Positions 10,658-22,206 of a stretch of DNA of 64,000 bases are shown here, piece after piece. The first letter of the stretch is position 1. Each line of letters starts with the position of its first letter. The DNA comes from Erigeron canadensis (Eukaryota; Streptophyta; Magnoliopsida; Asterales; Asteraceae). The DNA is taken from NCBI RefSeq assembly GCF_010389155.1, contig NC_057768.1:25677966-25741965 (forward strand), given 5' to 3'. A program made the position numbers and the translations under genes. Below the pieces are notes generated by a model. That model searched no databases and was not told the origin of the DNA. It worked only from the letters and a program-made list of their open reading frames with translations.

Positions 10658-11943
10658 TGATGAGCGATAATTATATAGACTTTTACCGCACTAGTTTTGG
10701 CCATTTTATAGTCATTTGAGTGAACTTATGATAATTAATGACATGAATATGTGATTTCAGGTTCATTGCTCGTGGCATGAAGGAAAACATTAAGAAATGG
10801 TGATTAAGGACTTAAAGGAAGATAAATGATGGTTCGATGAAGATTCGGGTCGAGATTCAAAACTTAAGATGAAGAAACTTGTGCCAACATGAAGCCAATG
10901 ACCATGGATTAGTATTTTGGGCATAACTTCTTCATACGGACTCCGTTTTTGACGAGTAAGCTATCCACAGAAAGATGAGAGAAAGATCTACAAATTTTGT
11001 GTTGAACCTGAAGCCTCCAGCGCCGCTCATTTTTCTCTAAGGCCTCTGGAAATCATCCTGAAGCTTACCAGCGCCTCTGGAGCCTAGCGAGCGGAGCTGT
11101 GAGCCAGCCAGCGCAGTTTCCAAGGTCGGTTCAGCTAGGGTTTATCCGAAAACCTATAAATATCCCTCTAAAACCCAAGGGTCGTACAACACATATTCCA
11201 GACGACTTTTAAGCTGCTCCTAAGGTATTTTCATCAGATCAAAACCCTTGCAACATCCCCATAACACCCACATCATCCATAATCATTCATAATCATTCCA
11301 ACCATCATTCCACTCATGCATCAAAGATTTTCTTCATCAACCATTGGAGATTTGAAGATGGAGATGTCCGGCTAAACTTCTCGTTATCTCTCCCGGTGAA
11401 TGATTCTTGTTTAACTATGTTTAGCAAACTTTTTATTTATTTGTATGAACATTGTTTATTTGTTGGTGATTTATGCAAGTACTTGAATATTTGTTTGTTT
11501 AAGTTGTTATGGGATTATCGTAAGACAGTCTATTGCGAGTCCACAATTTGTGCCGAGTCCAACTAGATTAGGGATTAAGACAGGATGTATGGTAAACATA
11601 GGTTGTGCCCAAAATAGTTTATTTCAACTTAACAAATTATGTCTATGTGATTTGGAACAAATACTTCATAGGGTTTGTTAAACTAGCTTATTCAGTTATC
11701 CAGGAGCCGGGAGGGATGCGTTGTCTACCACTTTATTTTTATTATTGCTTAGCATAATTAGTATAAGTCTAGTTAATTAATTTCCATTGTCATCGAATTT
11801 TGTTTTAATATTATCTTTAAAATCAATCGTGACTGTACAACTTGATAATAACCACAGACGCTCCTCGTGAGAACGATATCCACTTACCCTATCTAGTATA
11901 AGGTATTTAGGTTTATTTTTGATCGGTACTTCAACGTCGATCA
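10658..11943 (+). repeat. Full-length 3' LTR
   Basis: 1286 bp from TGATGAGCG to CGTCGATCA, with TGAT/ATCA inverted ends. It carries CTATAAATAT at 11154-11163 as its TATA box and GC-rich near-palindromes 50-135 bp before it. The right flank ATTGG would be the target duplication, but the left copy was lost with the truncated 5' LTR. Confidence 0.88.
11154..11163 (+). promoter_or_regulatory. TATA box of 3' LTR
   Basis: CTATAAATAT precedes a leader rich in AACCC/CATCAT words. It is the only promoter left in this element, because the 5' copy is deleted, and it would read outward into 11.2-12 kb. Confidence 0.55.
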
Positions 11944-11991
11944 ATTGGTTATACGTGAGTAATGACAAAATTAATGGAAAGAGGGATGCCA

Positions 11992-12541
11992 ACCCCCTAT
12001 TTCTCACAAAACACCTTTATAACTTCAAAATCATCTTTACATTAAAGATACTTATAATCCCAAACCTATGAGTTACCCCCTAATTCTCACAAAACACCTT
12101 TATAACTTCAAAATCATCTTTAATTTAAAGATACTTAGGGGCAAGGGTGTAGTCGTCAAGTTATATCGGCAAAAAACATCGGCAAACATCGGCTATTTGA
12201 CAAGCCTAAAGCATGTGAATCGGCTAGTATCGGCAAGTTACATCGGCAAGTTTTGGCAAGTTACATCGGCTAGTTTTGGCCGATACTAGTGAACGTTGGG
12301 TGTGTTTAAATTGAGTGTTGGGAGCATATGATTGGTTGGGAGCATATGATTGGGAGCATCGGCAAACATCGACTATTTGGCAAGCTATACCATGAAATTT
12401 GGCAAAGGATCAGCTAGAATTGGCAAACATTTGGCTATTACACATGGCACCTCACCATTGGCTAGATTTTAAGCCAAAACTTGTCAAAGTGCCAATAATC
12501 GGCACTACACCCTTGTCCCTTATAATCCCAAACCTATGAGT
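11992..12541. repeat. 83-bp direct duplication, second copy split by a MITE
   Basis: Unit one is 11992-12074. Unit two starts at 12075, is interrupted at 12137 and resumes after the MITE to 12541. Both start ACCCCCTA and end AACCTATGAGTT. Unit one is therefore an uninterrupted reference for the insertion site. Confidence 0.85.
12135..12522. mobile_element. PIF/Harbinger (Tourist-like) MITE
   Basis: The element is 12138-12519 (382 bp). Left end GGGGCAAGGGTGTAGT and right end, read inward, GGGACAAGGGTGTAGT differ at one position. It is flanked by TTA at 12135-12137 and 12520-12522, the 3-bp target duplication of this superfamily. It has no coding capacity. The interior is rich in ATCGGC/GGCAAG words. 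Confidence 0.88.
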
Positions 12542-12741
12542 TGACTTGTCTTTACCTACTTTACAAGTAGATGGGTCAACGACTATACCCGTTTTAACAT
12601 TGCTTTCATCCCTTATCAATAATCTACTTCAAAACACTTTATAAATCATGAGCTACTTTTAGCCTATAAAAGTCTCAAACTTCATTTGTACACCACTTTT
12701 AGCCTGTATCGGGTAATTTTCGCCTCTAAAACTCAAACGGG

Positions 12742-13245
12742 CACTACAACAAATATGTTATTTTCTCACATTTGTTTTTCTATACCTTTAAAAATTGTGA
12801 AAAATTTTATTAATTTTTTCAGATTTAAAAGTGTGTAGAATAATTTACATTTCTAAGTGTAAAGAAATTTAAAAAATCACAATATTTATACACTTATACA
12901 TGTGAAAAGGAAAGTTCACACTTTCAAGTGTGTAAAAATATATCAATTGTTCACACTTAAGAGTGTGAAAGTTAATTTGTAACACTTATTTACTTCACAC
13001 ATGGAGGGTGTGAAGATTTCATGTGTTACAAATTGACTCTCTCACTTTTAAGTGTGAATATATTTGACAATTTTGTTCATACTTTTATGTGTTAACATTT
13101 TGTTTACACACTTATAAGTGTGGAAAAATTATATCTTTTGAAATTTATTCACACTTTTAAATATAAATTTTTTTCTACATATTTTTATATGTGATTAAAT
13201 TCATAAATTTTTATACATTTTTATAAAAAGGTGTGAACAAATGAA
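12742..13245. mobile_element. Remnant resembling a non-autonomous CACTA element
   Basis: Starts CACTACAACAAATATG, which matches the style of plant CACTA termini. The body is built from many short self-complementary blocks such as TTCACACTTTTAAGTGTG. No matching right terminus (TTTGTTGTAGTG) was found, so the right boundary and the class are uncertain. Confidence 0.45.
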
Positions 13246-13539
13246 TTTTTTTTTTATACCATGGTCACCCGATTTGTGTTAAAACAACTTTCGACTTTAC
13301 AACTTCTATGGGATAAGTGAACAACTATATCAATATCATAACTATAAAATAACGAGAAAGGAGACACTCGTGTCGAATTACCCATAAAAAAGAATTTAGA
13401 TGAGAACCAGTGGAAGAAAAAAGTGTTAAACAAAGAATTAAAAAAACAAGTCATATACTCATATGATCAGCCGCCCCATTCTCAGATTGAAGTGCTTGGT
13501 CTATTAATCAATAATATAATCTAAAAGTGTTGCATGGAA
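13246..13539. other. Intergenic, nothing recognised
   Basis: AT-rich sequence between the CACTA-like block and the Helitron. A 66-codon minus-strand frame (13254-13454) has no domain-like composition. Confidence 0.4.
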
Positions 13540-14392
13540 TCTTAATGTATAATATAAGACAGTTAAACTAATGACTAATTAATCAATCATAATCGTTTGA
13601 TTTCATTAAATTGACTTTTGATGATATTATCATTTAGATAAGCTACAAATTAAAAATCCTAATAATCATTATCCAAATGTATTATTATATTAATATATAT
13701 ATTAATTTGTAGAAAAAGTCTCATTAATTTTTACACTTTTTTGTTTTTCATCAATAATTTACACTTTTTAGCCCTGAATACTTAATTTATATTTATTTTT
13801 AGTCAGAGAATTTTTTAAAATTTACAATCATTTAATTAAATAAAAAAAAATTTAACATATGAAATATTTTCTAAAAAAATTATTTGAAAACCTAATGACT
13901 TATTAACAAATATTAGAATAGTCCTAATTGTTTTCAAAGAATATAAAAACAATCCTAATTGTTATCATATTATCATAAAACAAGTGATTGAAAATAAACA
14001 TATGCGTGTTATGAACGCGCATCATGATTAAATACATATACTTGAATGTTAAGTTCGGGATCACAAATATGTTTATTTTTTAATTCTTAATTATTTTTCC
14101 TGATAATATCACATTATGAGTACATTTGTTTCAAAATATATTATAATGGAGAAATTATTATATATAGCATGTGCCTTGTGGAATGACTATGACAAACAAT
14201 TCCATCAATATGTCTAGGCTAATAATAACAGTGAGAAACCTATGATTATTATACTACAACTTACAAAATATAACACTTAAAACCGTGTTTTTTTTGAAAT
14301 TGTAAGTTTTTTATGATTTAAATGTATGAAGATATAATATTGTTAATATCGTAAATCCCGTGTCCAGTGTTGAACACGGGTCTAAAATCTAG
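13540..14392 (+). mobile_element. Non-autonomous Helitron
   Basis: Begins A|TCTTAATGTATAATATAAG and ends with the hairpin CCCGTGT...ACACGGG (14357-14380), a short spacer and CTAG|T, the canonical Helitron 3' terminus. It has no target duplication, as expected. It is a close relative, in opposite orientation, of the element at 59779-60832. No helicase coding is visible. Confidence 0.85.
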
Positions 14393-14514
14393 TTATACCT
14401 ACAATATAAATATTGTGACTTATTTATAAAAATTAAAATCTTATTGTATAATATCTTGGTGACTTATCTAATTTAAAAGATGCTACAATTATTCAGGTGT
14501 CATATATTTAGACC

Positions 14515-15114
14515 GAGAATTCAGACTAGAAACCGGGATTAAACGGGTTGATTTAGGCCGACTTGACATAAAACCGATCAACGGCTTATACTCTGATCAA
14601 CATAGGTCAAACACGATCAAAATTGAGAGACTCAGTCAAGTTGGAGGAATCGGTCAAAGCTCGGGTGACTCAGTCAAAGTTTTTAATTTTTTTTTCCAAG
14701 TGTTACTTTTACATTTCCAAACAATTAAATTTGAACTTTCAAGTATTATGTTAATGTTTTTAAACAATTATGTCTAACTTTCAAATTTACAACCTATTTC
14801 TAAATCTCTAATATATATAATTTCAAAAAAAATGATTCTCCTATATAAAAGGCGATCCAGGTTCTCCCCGATTCCATTCCGAGTTTTCAAAAACGCCTGA
14901 CACCCCACTTCACGGATTCGATCTCGAGTGACAAGTTCTCAACCTTGATATTTACTACGTGAAAAACAACAACAACAACAAAATTGCTTTTCCTATATAA
15001 AAGTGATTCGGGTTCTCCCCGATTCCGTTCTGAGTTTTTAAAAACGCCTGACACCCTCTTCACCGATTAGATCTCGAGTCACAAGTTCTCAACCTTGAAA
15101 TTTACTACCCGAAA
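14515..15114. repeat. Dispersed repeat family, copy A, with internal 150-bp duplication
   Basis: An AACCGGGATTAAACGGG-rich left part is followed by two tandem blocks starting near 14838 and 14990, each containing CTATATAAAAG, GGTTCTCCCCGATTCC and ATCTCGAGT. The same order occurs at 30310-31725. The class is unknown. The left and right parts share inverted CGGGATC/GATCCGGG words, so it may be a degenerate foldback. Confidence 0.6.
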
Positions 15115-15240
15115 AACAACAACAACGAAACTCAACCGCTACAAACGGAGTATGAGAGAGGTGAGACGTAGACAATATTGCTTCTACCTAGAGGTATAGA
15201 GATTGTTTTCATAAAAACCACGCGAAACTAAAAGCTTATT
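15115..15240 (-). mobile_element. Au-like SINE 3' fragment
   Basis: On the minus strand it reads as an interrupted cluster of TCTATACCTCTAGGTAG, TCTACGTCTCACCTC and a terminal (GTT)n tail. This is the layout of the 3' half of Au-type plant SINEs. The 5' tRNA-like half is absent. Confidence 0.45.
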
Positions 15241-16285
15241 CTAGGTAAATTGTTATATATGCTCCGTGTATCACAAATGAAAAAAGAAAGTGCCATTATT
15301 GATTTTATGGGTTCTCGCCACCTAAAATGGGAGTTTTATTCTTTCTTTATTCTTCCGTTAGTGGTATTTTACTTTCTTTTTGCAATAAAGGCTTAAAAAT
15401 CATGTTCAGTAGTGAACTTTTTACTATTTGTTTAGAGATATCAGATAATCATGGACCTATCATGAGTATCAATTGTAAGGAAGTTACAATATTTATTCTA
15501 CATAATTTTATATTTTTCAAAAAATTTAAACACAAGGGTTTTTAAAGATAAAATTGCTAAAACTAAACTTATATATATACAATAATAGAAGCTAGTTTTA
15601 GAAAGGGATTAAAAGAAATATTTAAAAGAAAGAAAATAAAAGATGATGAGTTTATATTTGGAGTGTTTACTTCATTTTGGTATCTGTCAGTTATGCGAAA
15701 ATAAGTCAAAATTTGTCTAAACTTTAGTATAGTCGAGATCAATATGTAAACAATTTCCTTCTCATCATAAGGTAACTTTATGCCCCGAAAGAGTGAGACG
15801 CATCTGATTTTGAATAACATTTGGGCATTAATGTAATGATTTTCAAATACTTTCGTCAGTCATCTCCAAGATTTTAACTTAATCAAGAATGTTCAAACTC
15901 AAGATCTTTGTAAGAAGATCGTGATGTCTACTTTATTGGCTTAATATTCGTTAAACTCCTTTTATTTATATTCTTATTTTCTAGCTAATCAGAATTTTAT
16001 TAATCTTCGTCATTAGCAAACGACTTGATGTATCTCCTAGAGCATTAGGTATGGGGTAGAAAAGGATGTCCCAGGACGATCTCACCTACCACATCAGCGT
16101 TATATTTCTTTTATTATGTCGCCATGAATACAATATTTTAGATTGTGCATTTATCGTCTTCAACCAAATGATTCCAGACATATTAATAAAAACAAAATTG
16201 TTGATGGGACATTTCCTCCACCACACGTTATTAGGATGAATCCAGCCCCAAACAATTCTTAGAAATAATAGTAGTAGCTAGTGTC
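15241..16285. other. Intergenic, no gene seen
   Basis: Short frames at 15327-15545 (plus) and 15569-15820 (minus) lack domain-like composition or splice context. No element ends were recognised. Confidence 0.45.
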
Positions 16286-16482
16286 AGTTAGGAGTTGGTG
16301 GCTCATTGGTAAAGTCTTTGATTTTGGGGGATCCACTTGGGTTCGAGTCCCAGATTTACCAATTTTATTTGTGGGGTAGATTAATAGGGATTTTTCGAGA
16401 TTCCTAATTTCATTTCAGGCATGCGTGTAATTTAAGAGTAAGAATAGATTAGATTAATGTCGTTCTAAAAAAAGTTTTAAAA
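16286..16482 (+). mobile_element. tRNA-derived SINE with target duplication
   Basis: The head carries a polymerase III A box (TGGCTCATTGG, near 16299) and a B box (GGTTCGAGTCC, 16340-16350). The body is unrelated to tRNA and the tail is A-rich. Flanks AATAATAGTAG...TAGTGTC upstream and AATAATAGTAGTGTC at 16483-16497 look like a target duplication with a small expansion on the left. A tRNA gene is excluded because no acceptor-stem pairing follows the B box. Confidence 0.7.
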
Positions 16483-16497
16483 AATAATAGTAGTGTC

Positions 16498-18334
16498 TAT
16501 ATGTATGTTTTGTACTTATTTTGTAAACAATTATGAATTTAGGGGTCTAGATATAAAATAGGAGGTCTTGTATACAAACCTCAACTTTATGTGTACGTGT
16601 TGTAACTTTTTATCTCATTTTAATTGCAACTATCCACTTTCATTTTAATTCTCTTTCAATACACTATAAATTAACCGTCATTTCACACATATATACAATC
16701 CGCTATTAACACAGACTAGAACATACATTTTAACTTGTAAATTTGTATTTGTTTCAACGATGGCAACACCAAGCACTCGATATGGCCAGTCAATGGCATT
16801 GGGCCACCTAACCACAAGCAACTTTTCTCGTAATGAAGCATGCTACAATTTTATTTAGTTCCTAAAATATTAGTATCTCAAAGAAAAAAGACATTTGAGA
16901 TTGATGTATACCCTTTTTCTTCATAATCATATTCTTACAAGGAATGATAAAATGAATTTGATTAAGAGAATTGATCGCTCGCTTTCCCCATTATTATGGG
17001 TCCTCCAAACAGAAAGGTGAGGTCTATTTTATATTCTTCTTTTCAAACGATAACTTGAATGTTTAAAATAATGCATTATGAACTAATTACGTTATTCAAT
17101 GAGATTTCAAAGTTTTAAAGGATGGATGGTATGTAAAGCAACATTTCAATACATCTTATTTGCACAAGTGTTGAAACTTTTTCCTATGGACAAAACTACT
17201 ACATCTTTCAATTGTAGCTTTTGATCAAAATGCCTACCCAATAGCATAAAAATAAGTCATAACCACATCTCATAGTCCCCACACCACATTGTTACCTTTC
17301 TCTAGAGAGAAAAAACTTAATATTCAGTATGTGTCAATATCACGTCGCCAGGACCTGGCCAACCAAACAAATCTAGCGCGAGTCAAAATTCTTCAAAAGG
17401 GTGTCAAGAATGCTAGTAGCTCTTCTCATTATTGGTCACATAATGCTTCAAAACGCCGTAATGCTTCAAAATGCCATCCGATATAGCATAGATATATAGA
17501 ACGAATATATACCTCTCGAAACAACAATTTCTCATTCAAAATCATCCAAATTTGTTACAAACTACTGAAATATTATCTTTTAGAAAGGAAATTGTTCAAA
17601 AGTATGATCATAGTCGCAGTGCTAGCTAATGCATTATGTAGGTGTCAAATTCACAAGTTAAGACTTTAATTGATAACCGGCCTTCCTTTTGAAAAATGCA
17701 ACTAAGTTTTGATGCACCAAATTTTGGCCCACTTCGTCTCGATCACCCAAATATATTATTAAGAATCCTACACACTAGTAATGTGTGTGTGTGTGTGTAT
17801 GACTAGCTATATTTTGGACCTCATTAACCTATAACAATTAATTAACTAGTTAATTAACCCTTAATAATGAGATAATTAAGTTTAGCAATTCATATATTTG
17901 CGATGAAGTTCATAACTTTGTCTATGATTTCATTTAAGTCCTTAATTATCGTGCTAAACTTTCATCTCGATATAAAAAGGATGTACACCTTCTTTTGGCA
18001 TTCCTTGCAGACAGGTCTTTTAGCCAAAATGGAAAAAGTATATCATACTGTATTTGACTTCATGGCTCACCTACTCCAAATAATCGGAGAAATATATCGT
18101 AATGTTTGATGAGTTTCTTCTTGAATTGATGTATGAATAATATTGTTTAGTGGAGATATCATATGATGGGTGGTTTCACTTGTACCATGATGATAATTTA
18201 GTGCTCTGTCAGTAATCCAAATTTACCGTGTTTAATTTTAAAAAATTGTTTTATGTTTTAGGTAACTTACAATTTTTAAATAAGTAATACTACAAAAGTA
18301 TCTGATAATAAAGAGAATCAAATCATATATTGAG
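16498..18334. other. Intergenic, no gene seen
   Basis: AT-rich. Holds a (GT)n microsatellite at about 17780-17799. Small frames at 17289-17486 and 17903-18109 have no recognisable features. Confidence 0.45.
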
Positions 18335-18757
18335 ATGTTTGGTACGAAGAAATCATAAAAAATGAAAATGTAATAAAGAATTATAATGATATGAAAAAAT
18401 GAGTTTTTTTTTTAAAAAAAAAATAGATTTTATTGTTTTGTATAGAAAACAAATATACAAAAAGTTACAAAAGATAAGCAAAATTAATATTTAAAAAAGT
18501 TATAAAAAAAGACACAAATTGATTACTTCCTAACATGAATAATTAAAGGAAATATATAAAAACCAATAAGAAATAAAAATAAATAAGTTTCATTTCATTC
18601 TCATCATTCTTCACCATTTTGTAAAGAATAATGAGAATGAAAAGTTTCGTTATTCGGCCTCTTAATTTTCATTCTTTAATGTAACCGAATATTATAAGAA
18701 TTCTCGTTTCATTTTCACCTTTTGAATTCCATCCTACCAATTATCAAACATATATTA
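18335..18757. mobile_element. Candidate MITE, family also at 33.7 kb
   Basis: Starts ATGTTTGGTACGAAG and ends TTATCAAACAT, so the termini are inverted ATGTTTGRTA. The interior has complementary CATTCTCATCATTCTT / AATAATGAGAATGA blocks. A second block with the same kind of ends lies at 33691-34066. Superfamily not assigned. Confidence 0.45.
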
Positions 18758-18976
18758 AAATGAGTTAAATTTTAGCAAATACAGGTAAGAATCCTCCAAC
18801 AATGATATGAATGTTAGTCATACATTATTAACTTAATTTGTTAATCATATTTAGAGCCATGTATCAAAAACTTACCGAAATTGAAAATATTAAAAAGCAA
18901 ATTATATTTTTTGAGTTTTTTTGAAGAAAAGTTTTTTAATTAGAAAATTGGATACTTAACATTTGCATATCAGTAG

Positions 18977-19224
18977 TTATTGGGTTAGTATCCCATTGGC
19001 AAAGGAAAGTTCTCCAATGAAAAATTAGATTCAGGAAGACTTGGGGTTCAAGTTTTGAAGACACAATGTTTAACCTTATTAATTGTCATGTCTTTGGCTG
19101 AATTAATAGGGGGTTTTCCTCCTGCTAGGTATTGGGTGAGTGGCTCTTTAGCGTGAACTCAGTTAAGACAATATAGTCTAAACCTCCCATTATAATATTC
19201 GATCTGTACCTATAAAAAAAAAAT
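18977..19224 (+). mobile_element. tRNA-derived SINE, family S1
   Basis: A degenerate A box near 18985-19005, a B-box-like GGGGTTCAAG near 19044, then the shared body words AATAGGGGGTTTTCC and AACTCAGTTAAGACAA, ending in a poly(A) run (19213-19223). Related copies are at 34070-34384 and, inverted, at 47943-48251. Flanks ACATTT...ATCAGTA on both sides look like a diverged target duplication. Confidence 0.6.
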
Positions 19225-19244
19225 TTACATTTAAAAATCAGTAA

Positions 19245-20019
19245 AGTGTTCGCCCTTATTTTTCAACAAATCTCGGACAAAATGTGATATTCTGTTGAGT
19301 CAAAGAACCGGTATCATGGATTAAGGACAAGCTTAATTAACCATCACATTGTTTAATTAAATGGTCGACTAATGATGGAAAACACGTGTAGGATTATCCT
19401 AAAAAGGGTTTGCTAAACTTGTTTACTTATACAGAAAAGGCATGTGTGTACTTTACTTCCAAGTGTAAAGAAAAAAAAGTTATATATATAAAGCTTATAT
19501 GTTAGTGATATATCAAGTGGTTTGACTTTTTAGTAACTTGGTGGTTTGACTAATATTGTCGGTTTTTAGTGAAAGCAAAGTATGAACAAACAAATGAGGC
19601 AAAAGGAGTCCAAGAAGACATAAACACCAATCATTTTATCATATAAGTAACAACACTTGTATTCTTCTTCTTGTTTCTCTAGTTTGCTTTTTTGGGTGGG
19701 TATCTATTTCACAAAGGTCTACAATATCGTATCGAGGCTCTTGGAATATCTTAATAAATTAAAGACTACGTTTACGACACAAAAAAGTTTGTAGAAAGCA
19801 TATCGAGATTTTAAAACATTCAAAGCTACTTAACATTTATGAGACGAGTTGTCGAGTTGTCTTTAAATCAAAAGTTGGTATGGCCGGTTTACGTATAAAA
19901 TTCACATCCACTATCGGGCAAAACTTGTTTATCTATATGTCCTCATTTTAAGGCCATAATGTATCTTATAATTTAAATATATGTTAGATTGACGTGTAAA
20001 TGTTCTCTTTTTATTGATG
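19245..20019. other. Intergenic, nothing recognised
   Basis: AT-rich, no open frame of note and no element termini seen. Confidence 0.4.
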
Positions 20020-20135
20020 TGATCTGTACACCACTATATTTTAGTATAATGCACCACCAAATATGTTTTACAGTATTGTACATGTTTGATGGTGTATTAC
20101 CATAATCTGATAGTGTACAAATCGGTTATCTATCT
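20020..20135. mobile_element. Small foldback MITE, copy 1
   Basis: An imperfect palindrome: GATCTGTACACCACTAT at the left is mirrored by ATAGTGTACAAATCGG at the right, and GCACCACCAAA pairs with TTTGATGGTGT inside. A similar palindrome lies at 58808-58892. Confidence 0.5.
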
Positions 20136-22206
20136 AGTATCTACATTTAAGATTTAATGAAAAGAATTAGTTACATATGGAGAGGGAACATGGACTCACG
20201 GAGGCAGCTTCCTATGATACAATGTTAAAAAGCTATATGTTAAAAATATATCTAGAATTTTGCCTCTAAAAGAAATATAGGAACATATATACAAAAGTAA
20301 GAACGTTCTAAATTATGGACACAGATTTTTATCATCGAACCATTGAGTATGTCTCGAATGTAAACCCCGTGTTTATCGGACAAGATGTATAAAGAGACCA
20401 ATAATGTTTTGATACAAATGTATACAATGATTGTTAACCCGGCCAGCCCATCATCCGGTATATAATTGGCCTATCCTACATGATAACATAGGCCTTGAAT
20501 TGGCAAAGACTTTGGTATCACATATTTCAAACTTCTATGACATCAAAACCTACAATAATTGTTTGGAAATCAATGAATTATGAATGTACGATCGGTTGGG
20601 ACCAACATGTTTTAACTAAAGTCGTGTAAACCAAAAATAGAGCTTTGTTCAAGAACATTGTATGTTACATTGATAATTCACATTGATCGAAGAATCATAT
20701 AATGACTGTTTTCACTTTCCTCTTTATGTTACAAATTTTCACTAAACAAGAACTTGAGGACTATGATGATAACAAGTTGTTTAACACCAAAGAGAATCAA
20801 TATTGAACCATGTCTATTTGCGCTAAACCGCCTTATGTCTAGAAATGTGATTCTTCCAAAATTGTGCAATGCTTTGTAATTCTGTGTTAGTGTTACAAGT
20901 ATTAGCAAATTAGGCTACTTGTGTTACTAGGTGATCAGAATTCTTGGTTCCGCTACTTATTATAACATATATAACAAGATGATGACCACGTCAAGAAATT
21001 GAAAGGTCAACTGGCCAATCAAGTAGCATGAAGAAAACCACAATGAAATATATGACTTCAATTTGGTCTTAAAGCGTTTCAAAAAATGTTACAACACGCA
21101 TCAATAAAAGTAAACCACTGGTCTATGCTTTTATGCTTACAAGCTAAGAACATCATATATATATATATATATAGTTAACTTGAAGTGCATGTAACGATAG
21201 AGACTAACTTACTAGCTTTATGATTATATATCTAGAATAATAGATCTACAAGCAAAGATAATTTATAATAATGCCAACCCAAGCTATACATATACAACTT
21301 GTACATATTAGCTACACTAAGAAGAATTCCATAGGCGCAAATTTGAAAGAAAAAGGGGGCAAAAAATAGGATAACTTCACACAGAAGTCTAATTTAGAAA
21401 ACCAACTTTGTTTTTGTCTGTTAAAAGACGACTTAAAGCACTTTTGACTTATAATATTGTAATCTAGCAAGTGTTCGCCAAACAAATACTGTATCATGTT
21501 AGAAAAGAAAAGTCTAATATGACCGAAAGTTATGCCCATTAGCTATTCTACATCATTTTAACAAGGTAACAGGATTCAGGTTGACAAATCATTTTCTTTG
21601 AAAGTTTTAGTTTTAGATGATAAGTTTTGGACCCGTTACGCTACGTTCCATGGATTACATTTATGCGATTTGACATATCCTAATCAAAAATAACAATAAG
21701 TAAGATATTTATGTATGCGTAATCACTGAAGGTTTTCCTGTTCTAGATATTTTTTACTCTAGTGTACACGGCCTAATTAGGGTATGCCAATGCGGTTTCC
21801 AAACCTTTCTTGTAGCCACCCAATTATGTTGCCTAGCAAGATTTGAACTTCAAACTTTTGTGAGGAAATCTACTTATCTGACCACGAGGTCAAACACAAA
21901 ACCTATTAACTTCTTGTCGTGTCAGGTATCGTGTCAAAATTGTCAGCTCTAATAAAATACTGCCACTTAAAAAGACTAGTATGTAAATATCATTTGATTT
22001 CCAGTATCTACAAAAAGGAATGGCCCAAATTAACTACAATAACTACAATTACAAGTTTTCTGTGGCATATAACCCAAGACTTACAAGGAGCTTATGGTTA
22101 CAGTTCATGATGATCATGTTTCGCTTGTCATGTCATTCTAGAAGTCATTAAATCTAAGAAGCTAACTAGGGAAGACACAGAAAATGAACATGTTATGGAC
22201 GGTTTA
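20136..22206. other. Intergenic downstream of DBR1
   Basis: No gene recognised. Contains an (AT)n microsatellite at about 21153-21172. The minus-strand frame at 21312-21539 shows no domain. The last few hundred bases may include the DBR1 3' untranslated region. Confidence 0.4.

Larger units (their letters stand above)
2860..11943 (+). mobile_element. Decayed Athila-type Ty3/gypsy LTR retrotransposon
   Basis: The order is truncated 5' LTR, primer site, gag, protease, reverse transcriptase, RNase H, integrase, long 3' untranslated region, polypurine tract and full 3' LTR. The Pro-RT-RH-INT order places it in Ty3/gypsy. The tRNA-Asp-like primer site, long 3' region and polypurine tract resemble the Athila group. 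Every open frame is interrupted by stops or frameshifts, and the 5' LTR lacks U3, so the copy cannot express or move itself. Confidence 0.9.

Noticed and set aside
16299..16370. tRNA gene on the plus strand
   Set aside because: A and B boxes are present, but there is no complete cloverleaf or acceptor stem, and the sequence runs into a SINE body with an A-rich tail.
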